From Paracoccaceae bacterium (GTDB lineage: Bacteria > Pseudomonadota > Alphaproteobacteria > Rhodobacterales > Rhodobacteraceae): a stretch of 64,000 nt of DNA. The DNA lies in assembly GCA_029248915.1 (NCBI GenBank), contig JAQWIK010000102.1, positions 50,788-114,787 on the forward strand, read 5' to 3'. Position 1 is the stretch's first letter. Each line of letters opens with the position of its first letter. Positions 41,226-50,108 of the stretch are shown here, in pieces. The position numbers and the translations under genes are program-made. Under the pieces are notes generated by a model. That model did no database searches, was not told where the DNA came from, and saw only the letters and a program-made list of their open reading frames with translations.

Positions 41226-41963
41226 ATGTTGAAAACTCCTAAATTCTTTTTCATTTTGGCCATCTCAATGATTTTTGCTGGTTGTGAACCCACAGTTAAT
41301 ACGCAGCAAATTACACAAAGCGCACAAAATTTAAGAGAAAATGTTCGGAATATTGATACGCAGAGAATTACTCAAGGTGCACAAAATTTAAAAAAAAATC
41401 TGCAGAACTTAAGAACAACGCCATCTACAAACAAGCAAAATACCGATCCTGCCTCAGAAAGTTTAACGAATACAGATCCTATCTTAGCTGGAATATTGGG
41501 TGACGTGCTTGAAGAAGACACAGTAACAACTACTGAGATTACTCAGGAAATTGCAGAATTAGATACCACAAGATTGTCTGATGAAAATGATTTTGAAGCT
41601 GTTTCTGAACGTCAATCGATAGAAAGCGATGCTGAACGTATTGAAAACAATCGCGCGCTATATGTCTTGGTTGAACCTAAGTCTATCCCCATGCGACCTG
41701 GTTCAAACGTTCCTAGCATTGTGGAATATGCCATTAAAACTACAAATCCGGTGGGCACGCAATTATATTCTCGGCCGTTTGCAAGTAAGACTCGGTTTGA
41801 TTGGAATTGTGCAAAGTATTCTTCGCAAAGTGCAGCACAAGAAGCCTTTCTTGTTTGGGGTGGCCCCAAAGTAGATCCAAGAGGTATTGACCCTGACGGG
41901 GATGGCTTTGCGTGCTATTGGGATCCCAAGCCTTTCAGAAGCGTATTAAAAGATAATAATTAA
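41226..41963 (+). CDS. Lipoprotein with N-terminal repeats and Excalibur-like calcium motif
   Basis: This is a 245-residue predicted lipoprotein: a basic start, a hydrophobic segment, and a lipobox FAGC with the lipidated Cys at 20. Two similar 19-residue units follow (about 26-44 and 45-63, each TQxITQxAQNL with a basic end), then an acidic linker. The C-terminus has WNCAKYSSQSAAQEAF and DPDGDGFAC, the paired-Cys and Asp-rich calcium loop of Excalibur-like domains. The function is unknown; an envelope-associated, calcium-binding role is inferred. It sits between gatA and a peptidoglycan amidase. Confidence 0.78.
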   Translation: MLKTPKFFFILAISMIFAGCEPTVNTQQITQSAQNLRENVRNIDTQRITQGAQNLKKNLQNLRTTPSTNKQNTDPASESLTNTDPILAGILGDVLEEDTVTTTEITQEIAELDTTRLSDENDFEAVSERQSIESDAERIENNRALYVLVEPKSIPMRPGSNVPSIVEYAIKTTNPVGTQLYSRPFASKTRFDWNCAKYSSQSAAQEAFLVWGGPKVDPRGIDPDGDGFACYWDPKPFRSVLKDNN

Positions 41964-41972
41964 TATTTTTTC

Positions 41973-42644
41973 ATGGAACTCATAAAATATCCCTCTCCTA
42001 ATTATGGTTTACGCAGGGATGATACTGAAATTGATTTTATTATTTTGCATTATACAGCAATGAGTACTGAAAATTCCCTAGATAGACTGTGTGATCCAGC
42101 CCATGAAGTTTCATGTCACTATCTGATAGATCAGGCTGGTCTTTGCTATCAACTTGTTAATGAAAATAAACGTGCTTGGCATGCTGGAAAATCATATTGG
42201 CGAGGTTATCGTGATCTTAACTCTCGATCACTTGGAATAGAACTAGTGAATTTGGGAAACGAGATATATCCGAAGGCTCAGATGAAAAGGTTGATAAGTC
42301 TTTTAAAACATCTGACTAAATCATACGAAATAAGCCCAAAAAATGTTTTAGGTCATTCGGATATTGCTCCATCTCGAAAATCTGACCCCGGTGAATGTTT
42401 TAATTGGAAAGAACTTTCCAATAGTGGATTGGCATTATTCCCAGAAGCAAGTAGTCCAATGAATTGTGATAAGACATTTTTTTTAGCTCACGCTGAGCGG
42501 GCTGGTTTTAATCCAGAAGCTAGTTTTGAAGAAATTTTAAAAACTTTTAGAAATCGTAGCCGACCAAACTTTAGAGGTCCGTTCGATGGATATGATTGTG
42601 CTTCTATGCAAAAATTCGCAGATGCCTTTGATGTTGACGAATGA
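41973..42644 (+). CDS. N-acetylmuramoyl-L-alanine amidase (AmiD-like)
   Basis: This 223-residue Amidase_2 zinc enzyme cleaves the amide between MurNAc and the stem peptide. The probable zinc ligands are the His in LHYTAM, the His in VLGHSDIAP and the Asp in SDPGE, with AWHAGKSYWRG and LGIELVN between them. The C-terminal 50 residues (HAERAGFNPEASFEEI and following) may be a small peptidoglycan-binding helix bundle. No signal peptide is evident, so it may act on recycled muropeptides in the cytoplasm (AmpD-like). It starts nine bases after the lipoprotein gene. Confidence 0.87.
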   Translation: MELIKYPSPNYGLRRDDTEIDFIILHYTAMSTENSLDRLCDPAHEVSCHYLIDQAGLCYQLVNENKRAWHAGKSYWRGYRDLNSRSLGIELVNLGNEIYPKAQMKRLISLLKHLTKSYEISPKNVLGHSDIAPSRKSDPGECFNWKELSNSGLALFPEASSPMNCDKTFFLAHAERAGFNPEASFEEILKTFRNRSRPNFRGPFDGYDCASMQKFADAFDVDE

Positions 42645-42670
42645 TCAAATTCGAAATAATGGCAGGTACA

Positions 42671-43042
42671 GCGGATGGCTGGATGGTCGCGAGTATACTC
42701 GAGGAAAGTCCGGACTCCTCAAAGCAGCGGTGCCGGGTAATACCCGGGCGGGGTAACCCGATGGAAAGCGCAACAGAAAGTAAACCGCCCGTTAATTCGG
42801 GTAAGGGTGAAAGGGTGGGGTAAGAGCCCACCGAGGTTTTGGTAACAAAGCCTGCATGGCAAGCCCCACCGGGAGCAATGCCGAATAGGGACCTACAAGA
42901 AAGCCTGCAAAGGTTTTCTACTTTGCTTTGGAGTTAGGTTCGGGTAGGCAGCTATAGGGTTTGTAGTAATACAGACTTTAGATGAATGATCATCCACAAG
43001 GTTTTACACCTTGGGACAGAATCCGGCTTATAGGCCATCCGC
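42671..43042 (+). ncRNA. rnpB: RNase P RNA, bacterial type A
   Basis: This is the catalytic RNA that trims tRNA 5' ends. The conserved core is present: GAGGAAAGTCCGGACTCC near 42701, ACAGAAA near 42773, and a 3' portion ending GGCTTATAGGCC. The 5' GCGGATGGC (42671-42679) pairs with GCCATCCGC (43034-43042) as helix P1, which sets both ends at 372 nucleotides. A T-rich tract follows directly. Short reading frames across it are spurious. Confidence 0.95.
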
Positions 43043-43176
43043 ACTTTATTTTTATTTTGACGATTAAAGTGTAAATTTTCACTGTCTAAGTGTTGACTTG
43101 GGACGTGGCTTAGTTAAAAAGCAACTCTTATATATGTTATTTGGTCAATTAACTGACCTAATACAGGAGTAAAATT

Positions 43177-43344
43177 ATGGCTAAACCTACAACCATTAAG
43201 ATCCGGCTTAATTCAAGCGCTGGGACCGGCCACTTTTATGTGACTAAGAAAAATGCTCGCACGATGACTGATAAGATGGTTGTTCGTAAATATGACCCCG
43301 TTGCTCGTAAACATGTTGAGTATAAAGAGGGAAAAATTAAGTAG
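43177..43344 (+). CDS. rpmG: 50S ribosomal protein L33
   Basis: This short gene encodes 55 residues starting [20 protein letters not shown], followed by [10 protein letters not shown] and [18 protein letters not shown], the standard L33 pattern without the four zinc-binding cysteines of the C+ form. A ribosome site AGGAG lies seven bases before the ATG. It is 134 bases downstream of rnpB and followed by two strong terminators. Confidence 0.96.
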   Translation: MAKPTTIKIRLNSSAGTGHFYVTKKNARTMTDKMVVRKYDPVARKHVEYKEGKIK

Positions 43345-43357
43345 TTATTTAAATAAA

Positions 43358-43379
43358 AAGGCCGCATACAAGCGGCCTT
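43358..43379 (+). terminator. Hairpin after rpmG
   Basis: AAGGCCGC (43358-43365) and GCGGCCTT (43372-43379) form an eight-pair stem with a six-base loop 14 bases after the rpmG stop. The T run is minimal here, so it may act together with the stronger hairpin just downstream. Confidence 0.65.
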
Positions 43380-43394
43380 CAAGTTATAAAATTC

Positions 43395-43426
43395 ACGCCA
43401 TTAAGAAGTTTAATGGCGTTTTTTTT
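43395..43426 (+). terminator. Rho-independent terminator after rpmG
   Basis: ACGCCATTAA (43395-43404) pairs perfectly with TTAATGGCGT (43410-43419) around a five-base loop, and seven Ts follow. It ends the rpmG transcript and overlaps the stop end of the convergent BI-1 gene; on the other strand the T run is weaker. Confidence 0.85.
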
Positions 43427-44201
43427 ATTCTGAGTTGCCCATGAACATCAGCAAAAACGAGAACATATTCAAAAAGTCCAGGTATAAGCTTAGTGCGCCG
43501 TGGATGGCTGACTTATCCAACCAATCAGAATCTCCGTGATGGGCGTGAGCCACATACATATTTTTGATATTTTGGGTATCATATGCAGTCAGTCCAGCGA
43601 ATATGAGAACCCCCAACATAGAGATAATCATCGTCATTCCGCTAGATTGCAAAAAGTAGTTTACAATTATAGCGACTATTAGACCGATAACCCCCATTAT
43701 TAAGAACGAACCCCAACCTGAAATATCTTTCTTTGTCGTATATCCCCACAATGATAAACCTGCGAAGGCGATCGATGTTACCAAGAACGTTTGAGTAATC
43801 GAGAACGTTGTATAAAAAATAAAAATTGAGCTCAGAGACACGCCAATCAATGTAGCGAAGACATAGAAAAACAGCTGTGCTGCTTGAGCTGTGGATCTTC
43901 GCATAACTGCGCCAAACCCGAAAATCATTGCAAGAGGCGCAAGCATAATAACCCAGCGTAAAGGTGACGTGTAAATTGTCGCTCCCAAACCAGTCAGCAT
44001 TGTTCCGTTTTGCATCTGGCCTACAGCAAGAGCTGGGTCTGTCGTTGTTGCTAAGCCTGAAATGGCCCATGCCGCTAGTGCCGTAATAATCATTCCTACG
44101 GACATTGTGCCGTATACTTTATTCATATGGGCTTTTAAGCCCTCGTCAATTTGACTGGCTCGAGCGCCTGACACTGACCGTATTGTTTCAAAATCTGCCA
44201 T
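43425..44201 (-). CDS. Bax inhibitor-1/YccA family membrane protein
   Basis: This 258-residue protein has seven hydrophobic helices and the family hallmarks: AHMNKVYGTMSVGM at the first helix, FAGLTAYDTQNIKNMY near the sixth, and a short terminal helix. BI-1/YbhL proteins are membrane leak channels or protease partners; the bacterial role is not settled. The ATG at 44201 follows GGAGG by five bases, so the in-frame TTG six codons earlier is rejected. It converges with rpmG. Confidence 0.9.
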   Translation of the reverse strand: MADFETIRSVSGARASQIDEGLKAHMNKVYGTMSVGMIITALAAWAISGLATTTDPALAVGQMQNGTMLTGLGATIYTSPLRWVIMLAPLAMIFGFGAVMRRSTAQAAQLFFYVFATLIGVSLSSIFIFYTTFSITQTFLVTSIAFAGLSLWGYTTKKDISGWGSFLIMGVIGLIVAIIVNYFLQSSGMTMIISMLGVLIFAGLTAYDTQNIKNMYVAHAHHGDSDWLDKSAIHGALSLYLDFLNMFSFLLMFMGNSE

Positions 44202-44306
44202 TAAAACCTCCAAAACCAAGGATATCCCCTGTTAAGTATATATTGGTAAATTCTTTCAAATTTTCAACCCATTTTTAGTAAAAAATTGGTAAAATCGACT
44301 GAATTT

Positions 44307-45275
44307 TTAACTTTCGTGAATTTTCACAACAACTTTTCCAGTTGATTTTCGTTGTTTCAATGTGTTCAGCGCATCTTCGGCGTGATCTAAGTTAAATTTA
44401 TGACTGATATGTGGCTTTATACGGTCAGATTTATACCACTCGAATAGTTGCTTCAAACTTTCTGTTACTGCGCTGGGTTTAAATTGCAAAAAACCACCCC
44501 AATAAAATCCATGAACAGTTATATTTTTAACTAATAGATGATTGGCTTTTAATAGGGGGACATTACCACTTGCAAACCCAATTAAAATTATACGAGCTTC
44601 CGGATTGCATGATTTTAGCGCTGATTTAAATTGCTCTCCTCCGACAGCATCATAAACAACATCGATACCACCAAGATTTTTTAAGTGGGAAACTAAATCG
44701 GGATCGTCGGAGTCTAAAACGAAATCTGCCCCCTCTTTCTTCACAATTTCCATTTTATGGGTGCCACGTGCCACCCCAACAACGCGAGCTCCCATCAATT
44801 TTCCTAATTGTACTGCTGTTAGCCCAACGCCTCCTGAGGCTCCGAGAACTAGTAATGTGTCATCTGGTTTAGTCTTTGCTTTGTATCCAAGCGCTAGATG
44901 ACTTGTTCCGTAAGCTATCTGGAAAGCCGCGGCGTCATCAAAATTCATTTTTTCGGGCAGTTGAACACAACGTGATAAATCGAAGCAGCCATATTCAGCT
45001 AACCCTCCATGTCCTCCGAAAACAGCGACTCTATCTCCAATTGAAAGAGTGGTAACATTTGAACCTAAAGCGTCTACTACCCCAGATACTTCCATCCCAA
45101 GGACGAAGGGAAGCTGAGGGGTTTCTTGATATGTTCCACTTTTCAAAAGTATGTCTGCAAAGTTTAATCCACATGACATTATTTTTAATCTAACTTGGTC
45201 TGCTTTTGGATTTGGTGTTGGAATGTTTTCAATAGTGGGATTTTTTTCAAAATCGGTAACCTGAAATGCTTTCAA
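44307..45275 (-). CDS. NADPH:quinone oxidoreductase-type zinc-free dehydrogenase
   Basis: This 322-residue medium-chain reductase has the GroES-like N-terminal domain (CGLNFADILLKSGTY, LGMEVSGVVDALG) and a Rossmann domain with LGASGGVGLTAVQLG and VYDAVGGEQF. The structural and catalytic zinc cysteines are absent, fitting quinone reductase or enoyl reductase activity. The exact substrate is unknown. It is a single transcription unit, upstream of the BI-1 gene on the same strand but 105 bases away. Confidence 0.86.
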   Translation of the reverse strand: MKAFQVTDFEKNPTIENIPTPNPKADQVRLKIMSCGLNFADILLKSGTYQETPQLPFVLGMEVSGVVDALGSNVTTLSIGDRVAVFGGHGGLAEYGCFDLSRCVQLPEKMNFDDAAAFQIAYGTSHLALGYKAKTKPDDTLLVLGASGGVGLTAVQLGKLMGARVVGVARGTHKMEIVKKEGADFVLDSDDPDLVSHLKNLGGIDVVYDAVGGEQFKSALKSCNPEARIILIGFASGNVPLLKANHLLVKNITVHGFYWGGFLQFKPSAVTESLKQLFEWYKSDRIKPHISHKFNLDHAEDALNTLKQRKSTGKVVVKIHES

Positions 45276-45459
45276 TATTTTACCCTCGATCTTACATTGG
45301 AAATTTAACTTCCTATACGAATATATAGCTTTTTAGTTCTGAAAGAAAAAGCTTATTGATTTTGAAAATTTAGATAGAATATTTTTCAAACGATAATAAA
45401 ACAACTATTTGTTATGGTATCCGTTTCTTGCTAAATACCCGTTAATAGAAAGGTGTTCG

Positions 45460-46272
45460 ATGTCTAATGGTCAGAATTTAACAGCGTCAGAAACTAAAAG
45501 TATAATTGAAACTGCTAATGCTATGGCAGATGCTGCAGGAAAAGTTATTCTACCGTTTTTTCGATCTAAATCATTAGTAGCAGAAAACAAAAGTTTTCGT
45601 AGTTTTGACCCCGTGACTGATGCGGATAAAATTGCTGAAAAAGCGATGATAACCGAGTTAAAACAACGACGACCAGCCGATGGTGTGTTTGGTGAAGAGT
45701 TTGGCGAATTAACTGGGAAAAGTTCATATAGGTGGGTATTGGATCCAATTGATGGAACGCGAGCATTTATTGCAGGCGCTCCTACTTGGGGCGTACTTAT
45801 TTCTGTGGAGAAGATAGGCACTGGCCCGCTATTTGGCATTATAGACCAGCCTTACATTGGGGAACGGTTCTTCGGAGGGCTTGGTCTAGCAGAATACCAA
45901 AATCATGACGAGATAATAGGATTGAAATCTAGCAAGGTAGAGGAAATTGAGGATGCAATTTTACTTTCTACCTTTCCTGAAATTGGAACTGAAAAAGATA
46001 GAAAAGCATTCGAAAAGGTTTCAGGTAAGGCTAAACTTACTCGTTATGGCCTTGATTGCTATGGGTATGCCCTGGTGGCAATGGGAACAGCTGACCTCGT
46101 AATTGAAGCGGGTTTAAGCATCTATGATATTCAAGCACCATCTTGTGTGATCCAAGCTGCTGGTGGCATTGTTACCAATTGGGAAGGTAAACCAGTCGAT
46201 AATGGAGGTCGGATTATTGCCGCATCGAATGAAAAGTTACACAGGAATGCTTTGGAGCAATTAAATTCATGA
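45460..46272 (+). CDS. hisN: Inositol-monophosphatase family protein, probable histidinol-phosphatase
   Basis: This 270-residue magnesium phosphatase carries the family metal motifs: FGEEFGE, WVLDPIDGTRAFIAG and YDIQAPSCVIQAAGG. The TRAF variant after DPIDG and the PTWGVLI stretch resemble HisN histidinol-phosphatases, which complete histidine synthesis, more than SuhB or CysQ. I place the start at 45460 (AAAGG upstream); a longer in-frame start at 45409 adds an unlikely leader. Substrate assignment is tentative. Confidence 0.78.
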   Translation: MSNGQNLTASETKSIIETANAMADAAGKVILPFFRSKSLVAENKSFRSFDPVTDADKIAEKAMITELKQRRPADGVFGEEFGELTGKSSYRWVLDPIDGTRAFIAGAPTWGVLISVEKIGTGPLFGIIDQPYIGERFFGGLGLAEYQNHDEIIGLKSSKVEEIEDAILLSTFPEIGTEKDRKAFEKVSGKAKLTRYGLDCYGYALVAMGTADLVIEAGLSIYDIQAPSCVIQAAGGIVTNWEGKPVDNGGRIIAASNEKLHRNALEQLNS

Positions 46273-46377
46273 TTGTTTTTGATCAGCTTAAGAGATCTTC
46301 TAATAAGATTTTGCCTGGAGAGCCAATATTTACGTTTTTGATGCTTTTTAAGCATGTGTTCGCCTGATCGGGATCTT

Positions 46378-46941
46378 ATGATACAAGAATTGAAAAAACA
46401 AATTAGAAAAGAAGCTTTCGATAAGAGAAAGAAGGCATTTGCTGCTGATATTGGAAATTCTGCCTCAATACTCTCTTCTGTATTGGCTGGTTTTAGAGGT
46501 GTTGCAATTGCTGGTTACCTTCCCATCAAAACAGAAATTAACCCTCTGTCTGCAATGGAAGAGGCATCCGCACATAGTTTAGTTGGAGTACCAGTTATCC
46601 AGGGAAATTCAAAACCACTTAAGTTTTCGAGATGGGAACCAGGTTGTGATTTAAAAAAAGGTCCATTTGATGTCCAAATACCAATTCATTCAGATTATTT
46701 TATTCCTGAAGTTTTGATAATTCCGTTAGTAGGTTTTGATAAAAAAGGCGGAAGATTAGGATATGGAGGAGGCTTTTATGATCGGACCTTAGAAAGTTTG
46801 AGATCTCAACAAGCAACCCTAGCAATTGGATTTGCATACTCAGAACAAGAATTTGAAAATTTACCATTGGAACCGACAGATCAAAAGTTGGATGTTATTG
46901 TAACTGAGAGACATATTATCGAACTCACACACTCCAAATAA
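46378..46941 (+). CDS. fthC: 5-formyltetrahydrofolate cyclo-ligase
   Basis: The enzyme converts 5-formyl-THF to 5,10-methenyl-THF with ATP, maintaining the folate pool. From the ATG at 46378 it is 187 residues. It has the basic N-terminal helix (KKQIRKEAFDKRK), AGYLPIKTEINPL, and the folate/ATP site VPLVGFDKKGGRLGYGGGFYD-like stretch with LVGFDKKGGRLGYGGGFYD. GGGAT precedes the start by about five bases. It lies 38 bases before the YmdB-like gene on the same strand. Confidence 0.92.
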   Translation: MIQELKKQIRKEAFDKRKKAFAADIGNSASILSSVLAGFRGVAIAGYLPIKTEINPLSAMEEASAHSLVGVPVIQGNSKPLKFSRWEPGCDLKKGPFDVQIPIHSDYFIPEVLIIPLVGFDKKGGRLGYGGGFYDRTLESLRSQQATLAIGFAYSEQEFENLPLEPTDQKLDVIVTERHIIELTHSK

Positions 46942-46979
46942 TCTCTTGAACTTTTTTATTTCTTCTATACATCAAACCG

Positions 46980-47786
46980 ATGAAAATCTTGTTTCTTGGA
47001 GACGTGGTTGGTCGATCGGGCCGGTCGGCAGTAATTAAGCATCTCCCCTCACTTATTAAAGAAAATCTGATTGATTTTTCGATTGTTAATGCTGAAAATG
47101 CAACAAGCGGTATGGGCTTAAGCGCGAAACACGCCAAAGAAATTCTAGAAATCGGAGCAAATTGTATCACGCTAGGAGACCATGCTTTTGATCAGAAAGA
47201 TATGCTTCAATTTATAGAGCAAGAGGATAGAATTTTAAGACCTTTGAATTTTTCGAAATCAGCGCCAGGCAAGGGCTCAAAAATATACGCTGACAAACGT
47301 GGAAGAAAAATATTAGTTTCGCAAGTGCTAGGTCAAGTTTTCATGAAACGACCATTTGACGATCCATTTTCTGAAATTGATGGTTTATTACGCAAGAATA
47401 TATTGGGAGGTGCGGTGCAAGCATCTTTTGTCGATATCCATTGTGAAGCAACCTCAGAGAAAATGGCTTTGGGCCATTTTTGTGATGGACGTGTGTCAGC
47501 GGTCATTGGAACACATACTCATGTTCCAACATCCGACACAATGATCCTACCAAAGGGAACGGCTTACCAAACAGACGCGGGAATGTGTGGTAGTTTCAAC
47601 AGCGTCATTGGTATGGATAAAGCAGAGCCATTGCGTCGGTTCGTGACGGGAATGTCAAAGGAGCGTTTCAAGCCCGCAGAGGATGAGGGAACACTATGTG
47701 GCGCAATTATTGAAACGGACGATAAATCGGGACTAGCGGAAACTGTTAAAATGCTGCGCTTGGGCGGCCGCCTGGAATCAACATAG
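46980..47786 (+). CDS. YmdB-like metallophosphoesterase
   Basis: This 268-residue calcineurin-type phosphodiesterase matches the TIGR00282/YmdB group. Metal-binding motifs are GDVVGRSGR close to the N-terminus, NAENATSG, GDHAFD, IHCEATSEK and THTHVPTSD. Bacillus YmdB hydrolyses 2',3'-cyclic nucleotides and affects development; the alphaproteobacterial role is not known to me. It starts at the ATG at 46980 and is six bases before the next exporter gene. Confidence 0.86.
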   Translation: MKILFLGDVVGRSGRSAVIKHLPSLIKENLIDFSIVNAENATSGMGLSAKHAKEILEIGANCITLGDHAFDQKDMLQFIEQEDRILRPLNFSKSAPGKGSKIYADKRGRKILVSQVLGQVFMKRPFDDPFSEIDGLLRKNILGGAVQASFVDIHCEATSEKMALGHFCDGRVSAVIGTHTHVPTSDTMILPKGTAYQTDAGMCGSFNSVIGMDKAEPLRRFVTGMSKERFKPAEDEGTLCGAIIETDDKSGLAETVKMLRLGGRLEST

Positions 47787-47791
47787 CGCTC

Positions 47792-48670
47792 ATGGCTTTG
47801 ATATGGCCCTATATGGTATTGATTATTCTCGGCTGTGGCTGGGGTCTAACTCTTCCGTTAAGTTTAATTTCAGTAAGCACTGGTTTAGGGCATTTAGGAA
47901 TAATCTTTTGGCAGTTTTTTATTGTCATGGTTATATTTGGCTCAAGACAAGTCTTTCTGAATAAATCTATTTCATTCACAAGAAGTTCATTGCTAATATT
48001 CTGTGTTATTGCTTTTATTGGAACATTAATTCCAAATTTGGCCTCGCTCTTTGCTGCACTTCATTTGCCGGGAGGTGTACTTTCAATATTGATTGCAACA
48101 GTTCCTATGTTTTCTTTCCCAATAGCGCTGTTTTTAGGATTGGATAGATTTGGATTTCAAAAGCTCTTTGGAATAGTTTTTGGTTTTATAGGGGTTTATA
48201 TGCTGATAGCCCCTAAAGCAGCATTACCGGATCCTAGTGTAATATGGGTCATTCCAATAGCATTAATACCACCATTTTTTTATGGTTTAGAGGGTAATTT
48301 TGTCGCAAAGTTTGTTTCAGGAAAAAACTCTCCTATGGAGGTGATATTTGGTGCTTCTGTGATTGGATGCATTATTACATTTCCATTAACACTTTTGTTT
48401 GATCAGTTCGTAAATCCTTTTGTACAATGGAATGCTGCTCATTATGCAATAATTTTTTCCTCTATGATACATGGATTTGTGTATGCAAGTTATGTCTGGC
48501 TTGTAACTAAGGTGGGTTCAGTATTTTCGGCACAAGTTAGCTATTTTGTTACATTTGCTGGAGTACTATGGTCTATGGTCATATTAAACGAAGTCCACTC
48601 CCAATTTATTTGGTTATCTTTAGCCTGCATGATTTTAGGAATGGTATTGGTAAGACCTAAAACTTATTAA
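47792..48670 (+). CDS. EamA/DMT-family transporter
   Basis: This 292-residue protein has about ten hydrophobic helices arranged as two EamA repeats, with FVASYVW-like and GFIGVYMLIAP stretches typical of the drug/metabolite transporter superfamily. The substrate is unknown; such proteins usually export metabolites. Its start is five bases after the YmdB-like gene, suggesting co-transcription, and about 90 bases separate it from yebC. Confidence 0.83.
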   Translation: MALIWPYMVLIILGCGWGLTLPLSLISVSTGLGHLGIIFWQFFIVMVIFGSRQVFLNKSISFTRSSLLIFCVIAFIGTLIPNLASLFAALHLPGGVLSILIATVPMFSFPIALFLGLDRFGFQKLFGIVFGFIGVYMLIAPKAALPDPSVIWVIPIALIPPFFYGLEGNFVAKFVSGKNSPMEVIFGASVIGCIITFPLTLLFDQFVNPFVQWNAAHYAIIFSSMIHGFVYASYVWLVTKVGSVFSAQVSYFVTFAGVLWSMVILNEVHSQFIWLSLACMILGMVLVRPKTY

Positions 48671-48763
48671 AATATATTTTTGAGAAGTGGTTTTGATTTT
48701 ATCAGTCTTGCCCCCCAACGAATGAAATATTAATAAAGATAAAGAGTATATTTGGGAGGTTCT

Positions 48764-49510
48764 ATGGCAGGTCATTCAAAATGGGCAAATATTCAGCATA
48801 GGAAAGGAAGGCAGGATGCCGTCCGTTCGAAACTTTTTTCAAAATTATCAAAAGAGATTACTGTTGCTGCAAAAATGGGTGATCCAGATCCTGAAAAAAA
48901 TCCCCGTTTGAGACTGGCTGTAAAAGAGGCTAAACAAAATTCAGTCCCTAAAGACGTAATTGACAGAGCTATTAAAAAATCGACCGCTGGAGAAGGTGAT
49001 GATTATGAAGAAATACGATATGAGGGATATGGGCCGAATGGCATAGCCGTAATAGTTGAGGCAATGACTGACAACAAAAATCGTACGGCATCGAATGTAA
49101 GGTCTATCTTTTCAAAGAATGGAGGTAATCTTGGTGAGACGGGCTCTGTTGGTTTTATGTTTGAACGCAAAGGTGAAATTATATTTCCATCAGAAGTTGG
49201 CGATGATGACACCGTAATGATGGCGGCTATCGATTCAGGTGCAGAGGACGTGGAAAGCTCGAAAGATGGACACATTATTTGGTGCATAGATACAAACTTA
49301 AGTGAAGTAGCAGCTGCCCTTGAAAGTGATCTCGGTGAAAGCCAATCAACAAAATTGATCTGGCAGCCCAATACTACAACAGAGTTAGACTTAGAGGGTA
49401 TGCAAAAACTTATGAAGCTTGTTGATGCACTTGAAGACGATGACGATGTTCAACGAGTTACAACAAATTTTGAAGTCAATGATGAGGTAATGTCTCAGAT
49501 TTCACAATGA
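48764..49510 (+). CDS. yebC: YebC/PmpR family regulator or translation factor
   Basis: The 248-residue protein begins [18 protein letters not shown], the family hallmark, and has [20 protein letters not shown] and [18 protein letters not shown]. YebC proteins are DNA-binding regulators in some species and recently linked to relieving ribosome stalling. The ATG at 48764 follows GGGAGG; a TTG four codons earlier would overlap that ribosome site. Its stop overlaps the next gene by four bases (ATGA). Confidence 0.95.
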   Translation: MAGHSKWANIQHRKGRQDAVRSKLFSKLSKEITVAAKMGDPDPEKNPRLRLAVKEAKQNSVPKDVIDRAIKKSTAGEGDDYEEIRYEGYGPNGIAVIVEAMTDNKNRTASNVRSIFSKNGGNLGETGSVGFMFERKGEIIFPSEVGDDDTVMMAAIDSGAEDVESSKDGHIIWCIDTNLSEVAAALESDLGESQSTKLIWQPNTTTELDLEGMQKLMKLVDALEDDDDVQRVTTNFEVNDEVMSQISQ

Positions 49511-50103
49511 ACACCTTTTTAGCGGGATTTGGTTTAGGACTTTCTTTAATTGTAGCGATTGGTGCCCAAAATGCTTTTATTTTAAGGGCAGGGTTGCTAA
49601 AGCGGCATGTTTTTATTTTATGTTCTGTTTGTGCCGTCTCAGACGCTTTGTTAATAACCGCTGGTGTTTTAGGTTTAGGAGTACTGGTTAATAATGCTCC
49701 ATTTTTTTTAGTTATTATGAAATATGCTGGCGCAGCATTTTTGTTCGCATATGGGTTTCGATCATTATTAAAGTCTTTGAAAGGTGGCCGTTTTCTTTTA
49801 GCTGAAGGTGAAGCAAATTCTCTAAAAGAGGCAATTTTAATTTGTTTGTTACTAACTTGGCTTAATCCTCATGTTTACCTTGATACTGTTATCCTTTTGG
49901 GTATTGCCTCCACACAATATAGTGAAAATACGCATTTTGCTGCCGGTGCAATTGCTTCCAGTTTCATCTTTTTTTATTCGCTTGGCTTTGGTGCAAGATT
50001 ACTGTCAAACTTTTTTAAACACCCAGTTTCGTGGAGAATATTAGATGGAATTATTGGAATAGTTATGTGGAGCATTGCTTTTTCTCTTGTTTATGACAGT
50101 TAA
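49507..50103 (+). CDS. LysE family amino-acid exporter
   Basis: This 198-residue membrane protein has about six helices, with [24 protein letters not shown] at the start (read as [14 protein letters not shown]), [13 protein letters not shown] and [14 protein letters not shown], as in LysE/ArgO exporters of basic amino acids. It is translationally coupled to yebC and is followed after five bases by another exporter gene. Confidence 0.88.
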   Translation: MNTFLAGFGLGLSLIVAIGAQNAFILRAGLLKRHVFILCSVCAVSDALLITAGVLGLGVLVNNAPFFLVIMKYAGAAFLFAYGFRSLLKSLKGGRFLLAEGEANSLKEAILICLLLTWLNPHVYLDTVILLGIASTQYSENTHFAAGAIASSFIFFYSLGFGARLLSNFFKHPVSWRILDGIIGIVMWSIAFSLVYDS

Positions 50104-50108
50104 ACTTT

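Noticed and set aside
42604..42831. Short reading frames on both strands across 42604-42831
   Set aside because: They lie over the 5' half of the RNase P RNA, whose conserved core explains the sequence.
44202..44306. ybhL-type RNA element upstream of the BI-1 gene
   Set aside because: That motif is known from Rhizobiales, and I could not recognise its conserved parts in this short A/T-rich gap.
46273..46377. 6S RNA gene before fthC
   Set aside because: The gap is about 105 bases, shorter than 6S RNA, and I could not draw the central-bubble structure.
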